The notes: generated by a model not told the origin, from the letters alone. A stretch of 64,000 nucleotides of DNA from Variovorax saccharolyticus (GCF_030316765.1 NZ_JASZYT010000009.1:248001-312000); one strand, 5' to 3'. Positions 1-8,842 are shown, numbered from the stretch's first letter. A program made the numbers and translations.

Positions 1-494
1 ACCAGATCGCCGATCTCGGCGTAACTCGGGTCGATGTAGACGTCGGTCCAGCCGATCGGCAGCGCGGTTTCGTCGCCGACCATGCGCAAGGTCGAGATCC
101 GCAGCCAGGCGCTCCCCTCGCCGCAGCCCAATTCCTTCGCCAGCTCGCCTGACACCGTCTCGGGCGCGATCGACTGCACCACGCGCAGGTGCTCCTCGCC
201 GAACTGGACCAGGTCGTCGACCGATGCCAGCGAGGGACGAAAGCCGGCCCGCGGCTTCGCCGAGATGACCCGCGTGCCCACGTTCTTGCGCCGCGAGACC
301 AGGCCGAGCTGCTGCAGTTCGGCCAGCGCCGCCCGCACGGTGTGCCGGCTCGTGCCGTAGTGCTTGCACAGCTCCAGCTCCGTGGGCAACAGTGCGCCCA
401 CGCTGAAGTGCCCCGAGGAGATCGCCTCGGTCAGGTGGCGGGCGATGTTCGCGAAGTTGGCCTTCTGCGGAGCCGGTTCAAGAGTGGCGTTCAT
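1..494 (-). CDS. GntR-family transcriptional regulator (HutC/UTRA type), 3' end outside window
   Basis: The reverse strand reads from ATG at 494 and stays open to the window edge, so the C-terminus is missing. The first ~75 residues form a GntR winged helix, with ARHLTEAISSGHFSVGALLP followed by ELCKHYGTSRHTVRAALAEL. After a linker starting about residue 75, the part beginning PSLASVDDLVQF looks like the effector-binding UTRA fold of the HutC subfamily. It is divergent from the lyase-DctA-Bug-fumarase operon, and two palindromes lie in the 102-bp gap. It is therefore most likely the local repressor, responding to the operon's substrate or an intermediate. The family call is strong; the effector is unknown. 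Confidence 0.85.
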   Translation of the reverse strand, partial: MNATLEPAPQKANFANIARHLTEAISSGHFSVGALLPTELELCKHYGTSRHTVRAALAELQQLGLVSRRKNVGTRVISAKPRAGFRPSLASVDDLVQFGEEHLRVVQSIAPETVSGELAKELGCGEGSAWLRISTLRMVGDETALPIGWTDVYIDPSYAEIGDL

Positions 495-522
495 GGCTTA
501 AGGGTAAACCCCAAATTGAAGT

Positions 523-561
523 TATGTCCGAACATATTAGAGTTGCATATGTCCGGACATA
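523..561. promoter_or_regulatory. Tandem palindromic operators between GntR gene and lyase operon
   Basis: Two 14-bp near-identical inverted repeats occur: TATGTCCGAACATA at 523-536 and TATGTCCGGACATA at 548-561. The second is a perfect palindrome. Their centres are 25 bp apart. They are the only AT-rich palindromes in the divergent gap and lie 28-105 bp from either start codon, as expected for a GntR-family dimer acting on both promoters. Confidence 0.65.
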
Positions 562-596
562 TTAATGTTCATCTCTCCCCACTTCAAGAGGCATGC

Positions 597-1973
597 ATGT
601 CGACTCCTTCGTTTCCCATGGCCAGCACCGTCGTTGATTCCATCCTGTTCCGCGATGCCTTCGGCACGCAGAAAATGCGGCAGATTTTCTCCGATGGCGC
701 GCTCATCCAGCGCTACATCGACGTCGAGGTGGCGCTGGCGAAGGCCGAGGCGCGCGTCGGCGTGATTCCGGCCGATGCGGCCGAGGTGATCGCACGCGAA
801 TCGAAACTCGAGCGCATCGACTTCGACCACATGCGCGAAGAGACGGACATCGTCGGCTACCCGATCCTGCCGCTGGTGCACCAGCTGGTCGAGATGTGCG
901 GCGACGCCGGCCGCTACGTGCACTGGGGCGCGACCACGCAGGACATCATGGACACGGCCGTGGCGCTGCAGGTGCGCGACGCGCTCGACGGCATCGAGGG
1001 CGACATCCGCGAGCTGCGCGGCATCCTCGCCTCGCTGGCGAAGAAGCACCGCGACACGCCGATGGCCGGCCGCACCCATCTGCAGCAGGCGCTGCCCGTG
1101 ACCTTCGGCTACAAGGTCGCGATCTGGCTGGCGATGTTCGACCGCCACCAGCAGCGCCTGGCCGAACTGCGCCCGCGCGTGGCGGTGGTCGAGTTCGCGG
1201 GTGCCGCCGGCACGCTGGCCTCGCTCGGCGACAAGGGCTTCGAGGTGCAGAAGGCGATGGCCGACGAACTGAAGCTGGGCGTGCCCGCGACGACCTGGCA
1301 CGTGGCGCGCGACGGCTTCGCCGAAGCGGTGAACCTGCTGGCGCTGGTCACCGGGTCGCTGGGCAAGATCGCGCTCGACATCATGATCATGGCATCGACC
1401 GAGTTCGCCGAGGTCTACGAGCCCTTCGTCAAGGGTCGCGGCGCGTCGAGCACGATGCCGCAAAAGCGCAATCCGATCTCCAGCGAGCTGATGCTGGCGG
1501 CCTCCAAGGCGGTGCGCCAGCACGCCGGGCTGATGGTCGATGCGATGGTGCAGGACTTCGAGCGCGCCACCGGTCCGTGGCACGCCGAATGGATCGCGAT
1601 CCCCGAGAGCTTCATCCTCAGCGCGGGCGCCCTGCATCAGGCCAAGTTCGCGCTCGGCGGGCTGATCGTGGACGAGGCCCGCATGGCGCACAACCTGGGC
1701 ATCACCAGGGGCCTGATCGTGGCCGAGGCCGTGATGATGGGCATGGCGCCGCACATCGGCCGGCAGCAGGCGCACGACGTGGTCTACGACGCCTGCCGCA
1801 CCGTGAACGAGAAGGGCGGCACCTTGTCGGAGGCGCTCGCGGCACTGCCCGAAGTCACGAAGCACTTCGACCGCGCCACCATCGACCGCCTCACCGATCC
1901 GGCCAACTACCTCGGCCTCGCGCCGCAGATGGTGGACCGCGCGCTGGCGCTGTCGGCCGAAGTCAGCGCCTGA
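597..1973 (+). CDS. Aspartase/fumarase-superfamily lyase (adenylosuccinate lyase/PcaB-like), probably fumarate-releasing
   Basis: This 458-residue protein carries the superfamily signature SSTMPQKRNP, plus GRTHLQQALPVTFG and HWGATTQDIMDTA, the other two active-site segments. Members eliminate fumarate (or a cycloisomerised analogue) from a succinyl-N or related adduct. The start is ATG 597, preceded by AAGAGG about 5 bp upstream; an upstream extension of the frame crosses the operator region and is not credible. It heads an operon with DctA, a Bug receptor and fumarase, which argues for a catabolic lyase rather than purine synthesis. Alternatives are 3-carboxymuconate cycloisomerase (PcaB-like) or an aspartate-conjugate lyase such as iminodisuccinate lyase. 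Family certain, substrate not. Confidence 0.85.
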   Translation: MSTPSFPMASTVVDSILFRDAFGTQKMRQIFSDGALIQRYIDVEVALAKAEARVGVIPADAAEVIARESKLERIDFDHMREETDIVGYPILPLVHQLVEMCGDAGRYVHWGATTQDIMDTAVALQVRDALDGIEGDIRELRGILASLAKKHRDTPMAGRTHLQQALPVTFGYKVAIWLAMFDRHQQRLAELRPRVAVVEFAGAAGTLASLGDKGFEVQKAMADELKLGVPATTWHVARDGFAEAVNLLALVTGSLGKIALDIMIMASTEFAEVYEPFVKGRGASSTMPQKRNPISSELMLAASKAVRQHAGLMVDAMVQDFERATGPWHAEWIAIPESFILSAGALHQAKFALGGLIVDEARMAHNLGITRGLIVAEAVMMGMAPHIGRQQAHDVVYDACRTVNEKGGTLSEALAALPEVTKHFDRATIDRLTDPANYLGLAPQMVDRALALSAEVSA

Positions 1974-1995
1974 GGCGCACCAGGAGCAAGACGAC

Positions 1996-3408
1996 ATGAC
2001 CCATCCATCCACCGCCGACGAGGGCGCCCTCGCCCTGCCCCGGAAGCTGCCCTGGTATCGAAAGCTCGGAACCCAGGTGCTGATCTCGCTGATCCTCGGC
2101 ATCGTGGTCGGCTTCGCCTTCCCCAGCTTCGCATCGCAGCTCAAGCTGCTCGGCGACATGTTCCTGTCGCTGATCAAGGCCGGCGTTGCGCCGCTGGTGT
2201 TCCTCACCATCGTGCATGGCATCGCCTCGGCCGGCGACGTGAAGAGCGCCGGCCGCGTCGGCTGGCGCGCCATCCTGTATTTCGAGGTCATCTCCACGAT
2301 CGCGCTGGTGGTCGGGCTGCTGGCGGGCAACCTGCTCGGCATCGGCAAGGGCATGACCACCGTCGCTGCAGGCGCTGCCGCGCCGGCGGCGAAGGCCGCC
2401 GCACCCCAGGGCTTCCTGGAGTTCATGGCGCACATCGTTCCCGACAACTTCGTCGGCGCCTTCGCCAAGGGCGAGCTGCTGCAGGTCGTTGTGCTGGCGG
2501 TCATGGTCGGCATCGGCATCCTCGCGATCCCCGAAGGTCGACGCGAAAGAATCAACGGTGGCCTGGACTACATCTCCGAGGTGCTGTTCTCGTTCATCAA
2601 CCTCGTGATGAAGCTGGCGCCGATCGGCACCTTCGGCGCGGTCGCGTACTCGGTCGGCAGCAACGGCTCGGCCGTGCTGATCGCACTCGCGCAACTCGTC
2701 CTGAGCTTCTACGCGGTGGTGTTCCTGTTCATCGCGGTCGTGATGGGGCTGATCGCGAAGCTCGCGGGCTTCAGCCTGTGGCGCTTCCTGCGCTACATCA
2801 AGGACGAGATCCTGATCGTGCTCGGCACGGCCTCGTCCGAAAGCGCGCTGCCGCGCCTGCTGATCAAGCTGGAGCGCCTGGGCTGCGCCAAGCAGACGGT
2901 CGGCCTGGTGCTGCCCACCGGCTACGCCTTCAATCTCGACGGCACCTCGCTCTTCATGGCGATGGGCGTGATGTTCATCTCGCACGCCTACGGCGTTCCG
3001 CTCTCGATCGACCACCAGATCGGCATCCTGCTGCTGATGCTGCTGACCTCCAAGGGCGCGGCCACGGTATCGGGCGGCTCGTTCGTGGTCTTCGCGGCCA
3101 CCGTGACCTCGACGGGGATCCTTCCGGTCGAGGGCCTGGCGGTCATCTTCGGCGTCTACCGCTTCCTGTCGATGGCGATCGCCACCTGCAACACGATCGG
3201 CAACAGCGTGGCGGTGGTGGTGGTTGCGAAATGGTCGGGCACCTTCGACCCGAAGGTCGCCGAGCGACACCTCTATCCCGAGCGCCACCCGGACATCGCC
3301 GCGGCGGACGCGCAACTGGCCGACGGCAACCTGCTGCCGGAAGACATGAAGGACAGCAATCCCCATCCCACCGGCATCGACATGCAGGCGCCGGTCCCCG
3401 CTCGCTGA
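1996..3408 (+). CDS. dctA: C4-dicarboxylate:cation symporter DctA (DAACS family)
   Basis: A 470-residue integral membrane protein of the glutamate/dicarboxylate:cation symporter family. The hallmarks are GTASSESALPRLL, the PTGYAFNLDGTSLFMAMG loop and LLTSKGAATVSGGSFVVFAA, matching the substrate-binding hairpins and helices of DctA. It imports succinate, fumarate, malate or similar dicarboxylates across the inner membrane. AGGAG lies 10 bp before ATG 1996, 22 bp after the lyase stop, so the two are co-transcribed. The C-terminal ~40 residues are a hydrophilic cytoplasmic tail. In this operon it may carry the lyase substrate itself rather than simple C4 acids. Confidence 0.92.
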   Translation: MTHPSTADEGALALPRKLPWYRKLGTQVLISLILGIVVGFAFPSFASQLKLLGDMFLSLIKAGVAPLVFLTIVHGIASAGDVKSAGRVGWRAILYFEVISTIALVVGLLAGNLLGIGKGMTTVAAGAAAPAAKAAAPQGFLEFMAHIVPDNFVGAFAKGELLQVVVLAVMVGIGILAIPEGRRERINGGLDYISEVLFSFINLVMKLAPIGTFGAVAYSVGSNGSAVLIALAQLVLSFYAVVFLFIAVVMGLIAKLAGFSLWRFLRYIKDEILIVLGTASSESALPRLLIKLERLGCAKQTVGLVLPTGYAFNLDGTSLFMAMGVMFISHAYGVPLSIDHQIGILLLMLLTSKGAATVSGGSFVVFAATVTSTGILPVEGLAVIFGVYRFLSMAIATCNTIGNSVAVVVVAKWSGTFDPKVAERHLYPERHPDIAAADAQLADGNLLPEDMKDSNPHPTGIDMQAPVPAR

Positions 3409-3434
3409 ACTCATTCACACTAAAGGAATTCGTC

Positions 3435-4409
3435 ATGAAGTCGAACTGGAAACTCGCCGCGCTTGCCCTGGGCTTCGTTGCAGGCAGCGCACTGGCCCAG
3501 GGCTACCCGGCCAAGCCCGTCACCTGGATCGTCCCGTTCGCGGCCGGCGGGCCGACCGATGCGCTCGCGCGCCACATCGCCGAACGCGTGGCGCGCGAAC
3601 TGGGGCAGCCGATCATCATCGACAACACGCCCGGCGCAGGCGGCACGGTCGGCGCGGCCAAGGCGGCGCGCGCCGCGCCCGACGGCTACACCATGCTGGT
3701 CGGCCACATGGGCTACATGGGCGCCGCGCCTGCCCTGTACAAGAAGCTCAGCTACGACCCGGTCAAGGACTTCGCGCCGGTGTTCCGTTTCCCGGACACG
3801 CCGCTGGTGCTGATGGTGCGCAAGGACCATCCGGCCAAGGACATCAAGGCGCTGGTCGACTTCGGCCGCGCCAACCCCGACAAGCTGTTCATCAGCAATG
3901 CGGGCGTCGGCTCGAGCTCGCACCTGATCGCCGCGCTGTTCGCTTCGTCGGCGGGCATCAAGGTCTCCCAGGTGCCTTACAAGGGCGCCGGGCCGGCGCT
4001 GATCGATGTCATCGGCGGACAGGTGGACGGCATCTTCGACCAGACCAACACGGCGCTGCCGCAGATCAAGGAAGCCAAGGTGCGCCCGCTGGCAGTGACC
4101 TCCAAGGTCAGGCTGCCCCAGCTCAAGGACGTCCCGACGCTCGCGGAAACCGTGTTGCCGAACTTCGAGGCCTCGACCTGGTACGGCATCTATGCCCCCA
4201 AGGGCACGCCCCAGCCGGTGCTCGACAAGGTGCAGGCGGCCTACCAGAAGGTCATGACCGACCGCGCCTTCACCGACAAGATGGCCGAGCAGGCGATCCA
4301 GATGCTGCCGGCCGAGCAGTACACCGGCGCGGCATTGGGCAAGCACACCGAGAGCGAGGTCGCGCGCTGGAAGTCTGTCGCGGCCAAGACCAACATCTCG
4401 CTGGATTGA
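3435..4409 (+). CDS. Bug/TctC-family periplasmic solute-binding protein
   Basis: A 324-residue tripartite tricarboxylate transporter receptor. A signal peptide (KLAALALGFVAGSALAQG) is followed by the family motif VTWIVPFAAGGPTDALAR and later DNTPGAGGTVGAAKAARA, the loops that hold carboxylate ligands. ATG 3435 is chosen because the signal peptide begins there. No TctA or TctB membrane partner is present, so it is an orphan receptor that must borrow a transporter or act in sensing. It lies between dctA and fumarase in the same operon, suggesting a di- or tricarboxylate-like ligand. Confidence 0.9.
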   Translation: MKSNWKLAALALGFVAGSALAQGYPAKPVTWIVPFAAGGPTDALARHIAERVARELGQPIIIDNTPGAGGTVGAAKAARAAPDGYTMLVGHMGYMGAAPALYKKLSYDPVKDFAPVFRFPDTPLVLMVRKDHPAKDIKALVDFGRANPDKLFISNAGVGSSSHLIAALFASSAGIKVSQVPYKGAGPALIDVIGGQVDGIFDQTNTALPQIKEAKVRPLAVTSKVRLPQLKDVPTLAETVLPNFEASTWYGIYAPKGTPQPVLDKVQAAYQKVMTDRAFTDKMAEQAIQMLPAEQYTGAALGKHTESEVARWKSVAAKTNISLD

Positions 4410-4411
4410 GC

Positions 4412-5857
4412 ATGGGCGCCCCACGCAGCGAGAGCTCGCGCATCGAGCACGACGCCTTCGGTCCGGTCGAGATTCCTGCCGAGCGCTACTGGGGCGCGCA
4501 GACCCAGCGCGCGCTCGGCGTCTTCGAGATCGGCGAGGAGCGCTTCCCGGCCTGCCTGATCCGGGCCTTCGGTCTGCAGAAGTTGGCGGCCGCGCGTGCC
4601 AACCGGCGTTGCGGCGCGCTGCCGGCGGCGCTGGCCGAGGCGATCCAGACGGCTGCGGGCGAGCTGCGCGATGGCCGCTTCGATGCGCACTTCCCGCTCA
4701 CGATCTGGCAGACCGGTTCGGGCACGCAGACGAACATGAACGCGAACGAGGTGATCGCGAACCGGGCCAACGAGCTGCTGGGGCAGCCGTTGGGCAGCAG
4801 GTCGCCGGTGCATCCGAACGATCACGTCAATGCCTCGCAGTCTTCGAACGACAGCTTCCCGACCGTCATGCACCTGGCGACGGTGCTGGAGCTCGAGCAG
4901 CGGCTGAAGCCCGCGCTCGCCCTGCTGCGCGACAGCCTGCGCGAGCGTGCCGAGGCCTTCGCCGATGTCCTGAAGATCGCGCGCACGCACCTGATGGACG
5001 CGGTGCCGATGACGATGGGCCAGAGCTTCGACACCTTCGCCCGCCAGGTCGGCCACGGGATCGACCGGATCGACGCCACCATGCCGCGCCTGCTGTCGCT
5101 GCCGCAGGGCGGCACGGCGGCCGGCACGGGCTTGAACGCACCGCCCGATTTCGATGTGTTCTTCTGCGAGGAGGTCGGCGCACTCACCGGCTTCGGCTTC
5201 TCGCCCAATGCATCGAAATTCGAGGGCATGGCCGCGCACGACGCCCTGGTCGAGGTCTCGGGCGCATTGAACGTGCTGGCGACCTCGCTGCAGAAGATCG
5301 CCAACGACCTGCGCTGGCTCGGCTCCGGCCCGCGCTGCGGCCTGGGGGAGCTGAAGATCCCGGACGACGGCCTCACGAGCTCGATCATGCCGGGCAAGCG
5401 CAACCCGACCATCGCCGAGGTGCTGGCGCAGGCCTGCATGCAGGCCATGGGCAACCACGCGACGATCACCCTGGCCAACGCCTCGGGCAACTTCGAGCTG
5501 AACGTCGCCAAGCCGGTGCTGATCGCCAACCTGCTGCAGTCGATCCGCGTGCTCGCCGATGCGTCGAGCGTGTTCGCGCAGCGGCTGGTGCAGGGCATCG
5601 AGGTGGACGCTGCGCGCCTGGCCGCCAACGTCGAGAACGCCTTGCTGTCGGTGACGGCGCTGAACCCGCACCTGGGCTACGACCAGGTAGCGCGGATCAC
5701 CGCCCTGGCGCTCGAGCAGCGGATCACGCCGCGCGCCGCGGCCCTGTCGCTGGGCGTCATCGACGCGGCGACCTACGACCGGATCGTGGATGCAGGGAAG
5801 CTGGCCGATCCCCACGCCCGGGCGAACCGCCCGGACCTCAGAGCTTCTTCATCATGA
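4412..5857 (+). CDS. fumC: Fumarate hydratase, class II
   Basis: A 481-residue class II fumarase interconverting fumarate and L-malate. It has HPNDHVNASQSSNDSFPT, ARTHLMDAVPMTMGQ and the signature SSIMPGKRNP. The start is ATG 4412, 2 bp after the Bug stop; an in-frame TTG at 4406 overlaps that stop and is less likely. As last gene of the operon it would move fumarate released by the upstream lyase into the TCA cycle. It is probably a dedicated extra copy, since a housekeeping fumarase is expected elsewhere. Its last 20 bp overlap the convergent acetyltransferase gene. Confidence 0.9.
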   Translation: MGAPRSESSRIEHDAFGPVEIPAERYWGAQTQRALGVFEIGEERFPACLIRAFGLQKLAAARANRRCGALPAALAEAIQTAAGELRDGRFDAHFPLTIWQTGSGTQTNMNANEVIANRANELLGQPLGSRSPVHPNDHVNASQSSNDSFPTVMHLATVLELEQRLKPALALLRDSLRERAEAFADVLKIARTHLMDAVPMTMGQSFDTFARQVGHGIDRIDATMPRLLSLPQGGTAAGTGLNAPPDFDVFFCEEVGALTGFGFSPNASKFEGMAAHDALVEVSGALNVLATSLQKIANDLRWLGSGPRCGLGELKIPDDGLTSSIMPGKRNPTIAEVLAQACMQAMGNHATITLANASGNFELNVAKPVLIANLLQSIRVLADASSVFAQRLVQGIEVDAARLAANVENALLSVTALNPHLGYDQVARITALALEQRITPRAAALSLGVIDAATYDRIVDAGKLADPHARANRPDLRASSS

Positions 5858-6260
5858 ACGCCAGGTAGTAGCCGTCCGTGTGGTTGTCGATGCGGCCGAA
5901 CTCCCGGTAGCCGCGCTTCGCATAGAAGTCGCGCGCCTGCCATTCGAAGGTGTCGAGCTTGGCGCTGTGCGCGCCCAGGGCCTTCGCCTTCGCCTCGGCC
6001 TGCGCCAGCAGCTCGCTGCCGAGTCCGGCGGCCCGGAGCGTCTCGTCGACCCAGAGCACGTCGATGTGGAGCCAATACAGGAAGACGTAGCCGCGCAGCC
6101 CGCCGACCATCCGGTCGTCCGGGTCGCGGGCGCTGAGCCATACCGGCTGCGAATCAAGGTACTCGCCCACGACGGCGTAGTTGAAGCGGCGCAGGCGTCG
6201 GCCGAGTTCGCCCGACCTCACCTCTTCCTGCGGGGCGTCGATGATGGTCCAGGCTGTCAT
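5838..6260 (-). CDS. GNAT-family N-acetyltransferase
   Basis: A 140-residue single-domain GNAT protein. The acetyl-CoA pyrophosphate loop is visible as LRAAGLGSELLAQAEAKAKA, after the beta-strand LHIDVLWVDETL. The ending QARDFYAKRGYREFGRIDNH is the usual GNAT motif B. The acceptor substrate cannot be told from sequence; small cytosolic members acetylate amino acids, antibiotics or polyamines. It converges on and overlaps fumC by 20 bp and seems unrelated to the neighbouring operon. Confidence 0.82.
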   Translation of the reverse strand: MTAWTIIDAPQEEVRSGELGRRLRRFNYAVVGEYLDSQPVWLSARDPDDRMVGGLRGYVFLYWLHIDVLWVDETLRAAGLGSELLAQAEAKAKALGAHSAKLDTFEWQARDFYAKRGYREFGRIDNHTDGYYLAFMMKKL

Positions 6261-6442
6261 GGAGGATCGGCGTGTTGCGAAGGCGGCTCATTTTGCACGC
6301 GCGGCGGGCGCTCGGGTCTCAGGCCTGGTGGGGCCACGCCGCCTCCACGGAGGTGCGGGAGGAGTCGCATTCGATTGACCTATCATCGTTTCATGCGACA
6401 TCGCAGCGAATACCGGCAGGACATCGGCAAGGGGCGCCCCGC

Positions 6443-6841
6443 ATGAGCCCCGCACGCATCGACGCACTGGAGCTCCGGCGGCTGGCCGAAGAATCCGGGC
6501 CGACCTCACCCGATCCGGCCTGCGCCTGCCGCCTGCGCGCCGCGACGAGCTGGGACAGCATCACGGAGGAGCGCTGGCCCGCGAAGCTGATGGAGCGGAT
6601 CGGCACGTTGCGCGATCCGTCGCTGGACGAGCCGACCTTCGAGGAGTTCCATCCCCATGGGACCCGCTACGACTCCGCCGATGCGCCCATCGCCGTGCAC
6701 CACTTCCCGTTCAATCGATGCGAGGTCTACCGCTGCCGCAACTGTTCGCTGCTGGTGCTGCGATACACCGAGTACGGCGGCTACTACGTGGATCACAGGG
6801 TCCGGGTGGTGGATGCAGGCCTGATCGTCGAGGCGGGCTAG
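6443..6841 (+). CDS. Conserved-looking hypothetical protein with Cys cluster
   Basis: A 132-residue protein from ATG 6443; an upstream extension of the frame reads through low-quality, unconserved-looking sequence. Not recognised. The C-terminal third has CEVYRCRNCSLLVLRYTEYG, a C-x5-C-x2-C pattern, with another pair (CAC) near residue 27, suggesting metal binding or a zinc-ribbon-like fold. There is no signal peptide or membrane segment. It stands alone between an acetyltransferase and an ABC receptor gene. Codon pattern resembles the neighbours, so it is probably a genuine gene. Confidence 0.6.
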   Translation: MSPARIDALELRRLAEESGPTSPDPACACRLRAATSWDSITEERWPAKLMERIGTLRDPSLDEPTFEEFHPHGTRYDSADAPIAVHHFPFNRCEVYRCRNCSLLVLRYTEYGGYYVDHRVRVVDAGLIVEAG

Positions 6842-6902
6842 CCGGCCGGCGCGGCCACCCCTCGGTGGTGCGCTCGACCGGCCATCGCCTCTCACACATC
6901 AC

Positions 6903-6941
6903 TTTTGGTGTCCAAAACCATTGAAAATTAATCGCTTTTGG
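6903..6941. promoter_or_regulatory. Putative regulator-binding region upstream of ABC receptor gene
   Basis: An AT-rich island in high-GC surroundings, 60-100 bp before ATG 7002. It has the inverted repeat TTTTGG-TGT-CCAAAA (6903-6917), then CATTGAA (6919-6925) and ATCGCTTTTG (6931-6940). The last two words recur in the same order upstream of the PLP-enzyme gene (8882-8912), which suggests a common regulator, most simply the LysR protein encoded between them. Confidence 0.45.
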
Positions 6942-7001
6942 AAAAGCTTGAGCGCTTCGAGAATTCGAGCGCACCCCTTCAAACTTCAACGAGAGCGCGA
7001 A

Positions 7002-7895
7002 ATGAACATGTCTATTCCGATGGCCGTCGGCCTTGCCGCGGTCGTCTTCTGCTCCGGCGCAGCCGCGCAGAGCGACACGCTGAGCAAGATCAAGGCAAGC
7101 GGCACCGTGCAGATCGGTGCGCGCGACAGCCAGATCCCGTTTTCGTACCGGCCGACCGGCACCGGCGATCCGGTGGGTTTCACCAACGACATCTGCCTGA
7201 AGATCGTGGATGCCATCAAGGCGAAGCTCGGCATGCCCGAGCTCAAGGTGGGCTACACCACGCTGACCTCCACCAACCGCATTCCGCTGCTGACCAACGG
7301 CACCGTCGATCTCGATTGCGCCACCACCACCAACACGGTGCAGCGGCAGCAGCAGGTCGCCTTCGCGCCCAGCCACTTCGTCACCAACATCACGGCCGCC
7401 GTGAAGAAGAACTCGGGCATCAACTCGCTGGCCGACCTGAACGGCAAGAAGGTGTCGACGGTGGCCGGCAGCACCGGCGTGCAGCTGCTGCGCGGCTACC
7501 GCAAGACGGGCAACATCGAAGTCGAGGAACTGGCGGCCAAGGACACGGCCGACGGCTTCCTGCTGATGGCGTCGGATCGCACGGTAGCCTACATCCTCGA
7601 CGACATCCAGCTCGCGGGCCTGATCGCGACCGCACCCACGCCGGGCGAGTTCAAGATCCTCACCGGCGAATCGCTGCGCCAGGAGCCCTACGGGATCATG
7701 TACCGCAAGGACGACCCGCAGTTCAAGGAGCTGGTCGACAAGACCGTGACCGACCTGTTCAAGTCGGGCGCGATCGAGCCGATCTACGCGAAGTGGTTCA
7801 CCAAGCCCATTCCCCCGGCGAACGCGAACCTGAACTTCCCGATGACCGAGCCGTTGAAGGACCTCTACAAGAATCCGAACAACAAGGGCGTCTGA
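7002..7895 (+). CDS. Periplasmic amino-acid-type ABC transporter substrate-binding protein (orphan)
   Basis: A 297-residue family 3 solute-binding protein. Signal peptide residues 1-22 end at AAAQS. The mature part starts DTLSKIKASGTVQIGARDSQIPFSY, then GFTNDICLKIVDAIKAKLG and an LTSTNRIPLLTNGTVDLDC segment typical of GltI/AatJ-like glutamate/aspartate receptors. ATG 7002 is chosen because the signal sequence starts there. No permease or ATPase gene is adjacent, so it must share one encoded elsewhere. The adjacent LysR regulator and PLP enzyme suggest uptake and breakdown of an amino-acid-like compound. Confidence 0.87.
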   Translation: MNMSIPMAVGLAAVVFCSGAAAQSDTLSKIKASGTVQIGARDSQIPFSYRPTGTGDPVGFTNDICLKIVDAIKAKLGMPELKVGYTTLTSTNRIPLLTNGTVDLDCATTTNTVQRQQQVAFAPSHFVTNITAAVKKNSGINSLADLNGKKVSTVAGSTGVQLLRGYRKTGNIEVEELAAKDTADGFLLMASDRTVAYILDDIQLAGLIATAPTPGEFKILTGESLRQEPYGIMYRKDDPQFKELVDKTVTDLFKSGAIEPIYAKWFTKPIPPANANLNFPMTEPLKDLYKNPNNKGV

Positions 7896-7915
7896 GCCGA
7901 CTCGGGGGCGCGCAC

Positions 7916-8842
7916 TCAGCGCCGATCCCCGCCCGGCTCGCGACTGGCCTGGAACATCCGGTCGAAGTCGCAGCACTCCTGCGCCAGCATGATGATCGAC
8001 GCCAAGAGGGCGCTGCGGTGCTCGCCCTTGTACATCGCGACGTAGGTGACCGACGGCAGCGCCGGCGCCACATCGAGCGCGATCAGCGTCCCGGCGTCGA
8101 TCATCTGGCTGACCGCCCGCTTGGGAAGGTAGCTGACGCCGAGTCCCGAGAGGGTCAAGCCGATCAGGGCGACGAGGTTGTGGACCACGATCGCGTTCGC
8201 GGGCTGGATGCCCAGCTCCTTCATCCAGCTGTCGTAGAGCAGCCCGGTGCCGGACTTGCTGCCCTGGATCAGCAGGCGCTGCGCCGCCAGCTCGTGCAGC
8301 CGCACCGGGCCATCCGCCGGCATGAAGCCCGGCTTGCACATCCACGCGCTCTCGACCTGGCCGACCGCCTTGCTCGGGATGCGGGTGTCGGCGAAGGCGT
8401 CGGGCACGACGATCAGGTCGAGTTCGTCGGCCAGCACCTTTTCGCGCAGGTTGACGCTGCTGTCCACATCGGGCTCGAGCGACACCTTGGGGTAGTGGTC
8501 GCTGATCAGCTCCACCCAGCGAGGGAACCAGGTCATCGCGGTCAGTTCGGTGATGCCGATGCGCACCCGGCGCTCGATGACGTCGACCCGGCTGAACTGC
8601 TCGATCGCCGCATCGCGCTGTTCGAGCAGGGCCTTGGCCAGCATGAACATCTCCTCGCCCTTGTCGGTGAGGCGCGCGCTGCGCTGGGTGCGGTCGAAGA
8701 GCTCGGTGTCGAAGACCATCTCGAGCTCGTGCACCCGCTTGGACACTGCCGACTGGGAGGTGTGCAGCTTGTTCGCCGCCAGCGCGAAGCTGCCGAGCTG
8801 GCCGATCCAGTACAAGGCTTCGAGCTGCTTGAAGGTCATCAT
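7916..8842 (-). CDS. LysR-family transcriptional regulator
   Basis: A 308-residue LTTR. The N-terminal helix-turn-helix reads ALYWIGQLGSFALAANKLHT then SQSAVSKRVHELE. The C-terminal two-lobed effector domain begins RRVRIGITELTAMTWFPRW. The start is the first ATG of an ATG-ATG pair (8842); a TTG 6 bp upstream is possible. It is divergent from the PLP-enzyme gene and convergent with the ABC receptor gene. The shared AT-rich words in front of both genes make it their likely activator. The inducer is unknown, perhaps the ABC receptor's ligand. Confidence 0.88.
   Translation of the reverse strand: MMTFKQLEALYWIGQLGSFALAANKLHTSQSAVSKRVHELEMVFDTELFDRTQRSARLTDKGEEMFMLAKALLEQRDAAIEQFSRVDVIERRVRIGITELTAMTWFPRWVELISDHYPKVSLEPDVDSSVNLREKVLADELDLIVVPDAFADTRIPSKAVGQVESAWMCKPGFMPADGPVRLHELAAQRLLIQGSKSGTGLLYDSWMKELGIQPANAIVVHNLVALIGLTLSGLGVSYLPKRAVSQMIDAGTLIALDVAPALPSVTYVAMYKGEHRSALLASIIMLAQECCDFDRMFQASREPGGDRR

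Noticed and set aside
537..2555. A 672-codon minus-strand frame opposite the lyase and dctA
   Set aside because: It crosses the operator region and two well-supported genes and has no recognisable motif.
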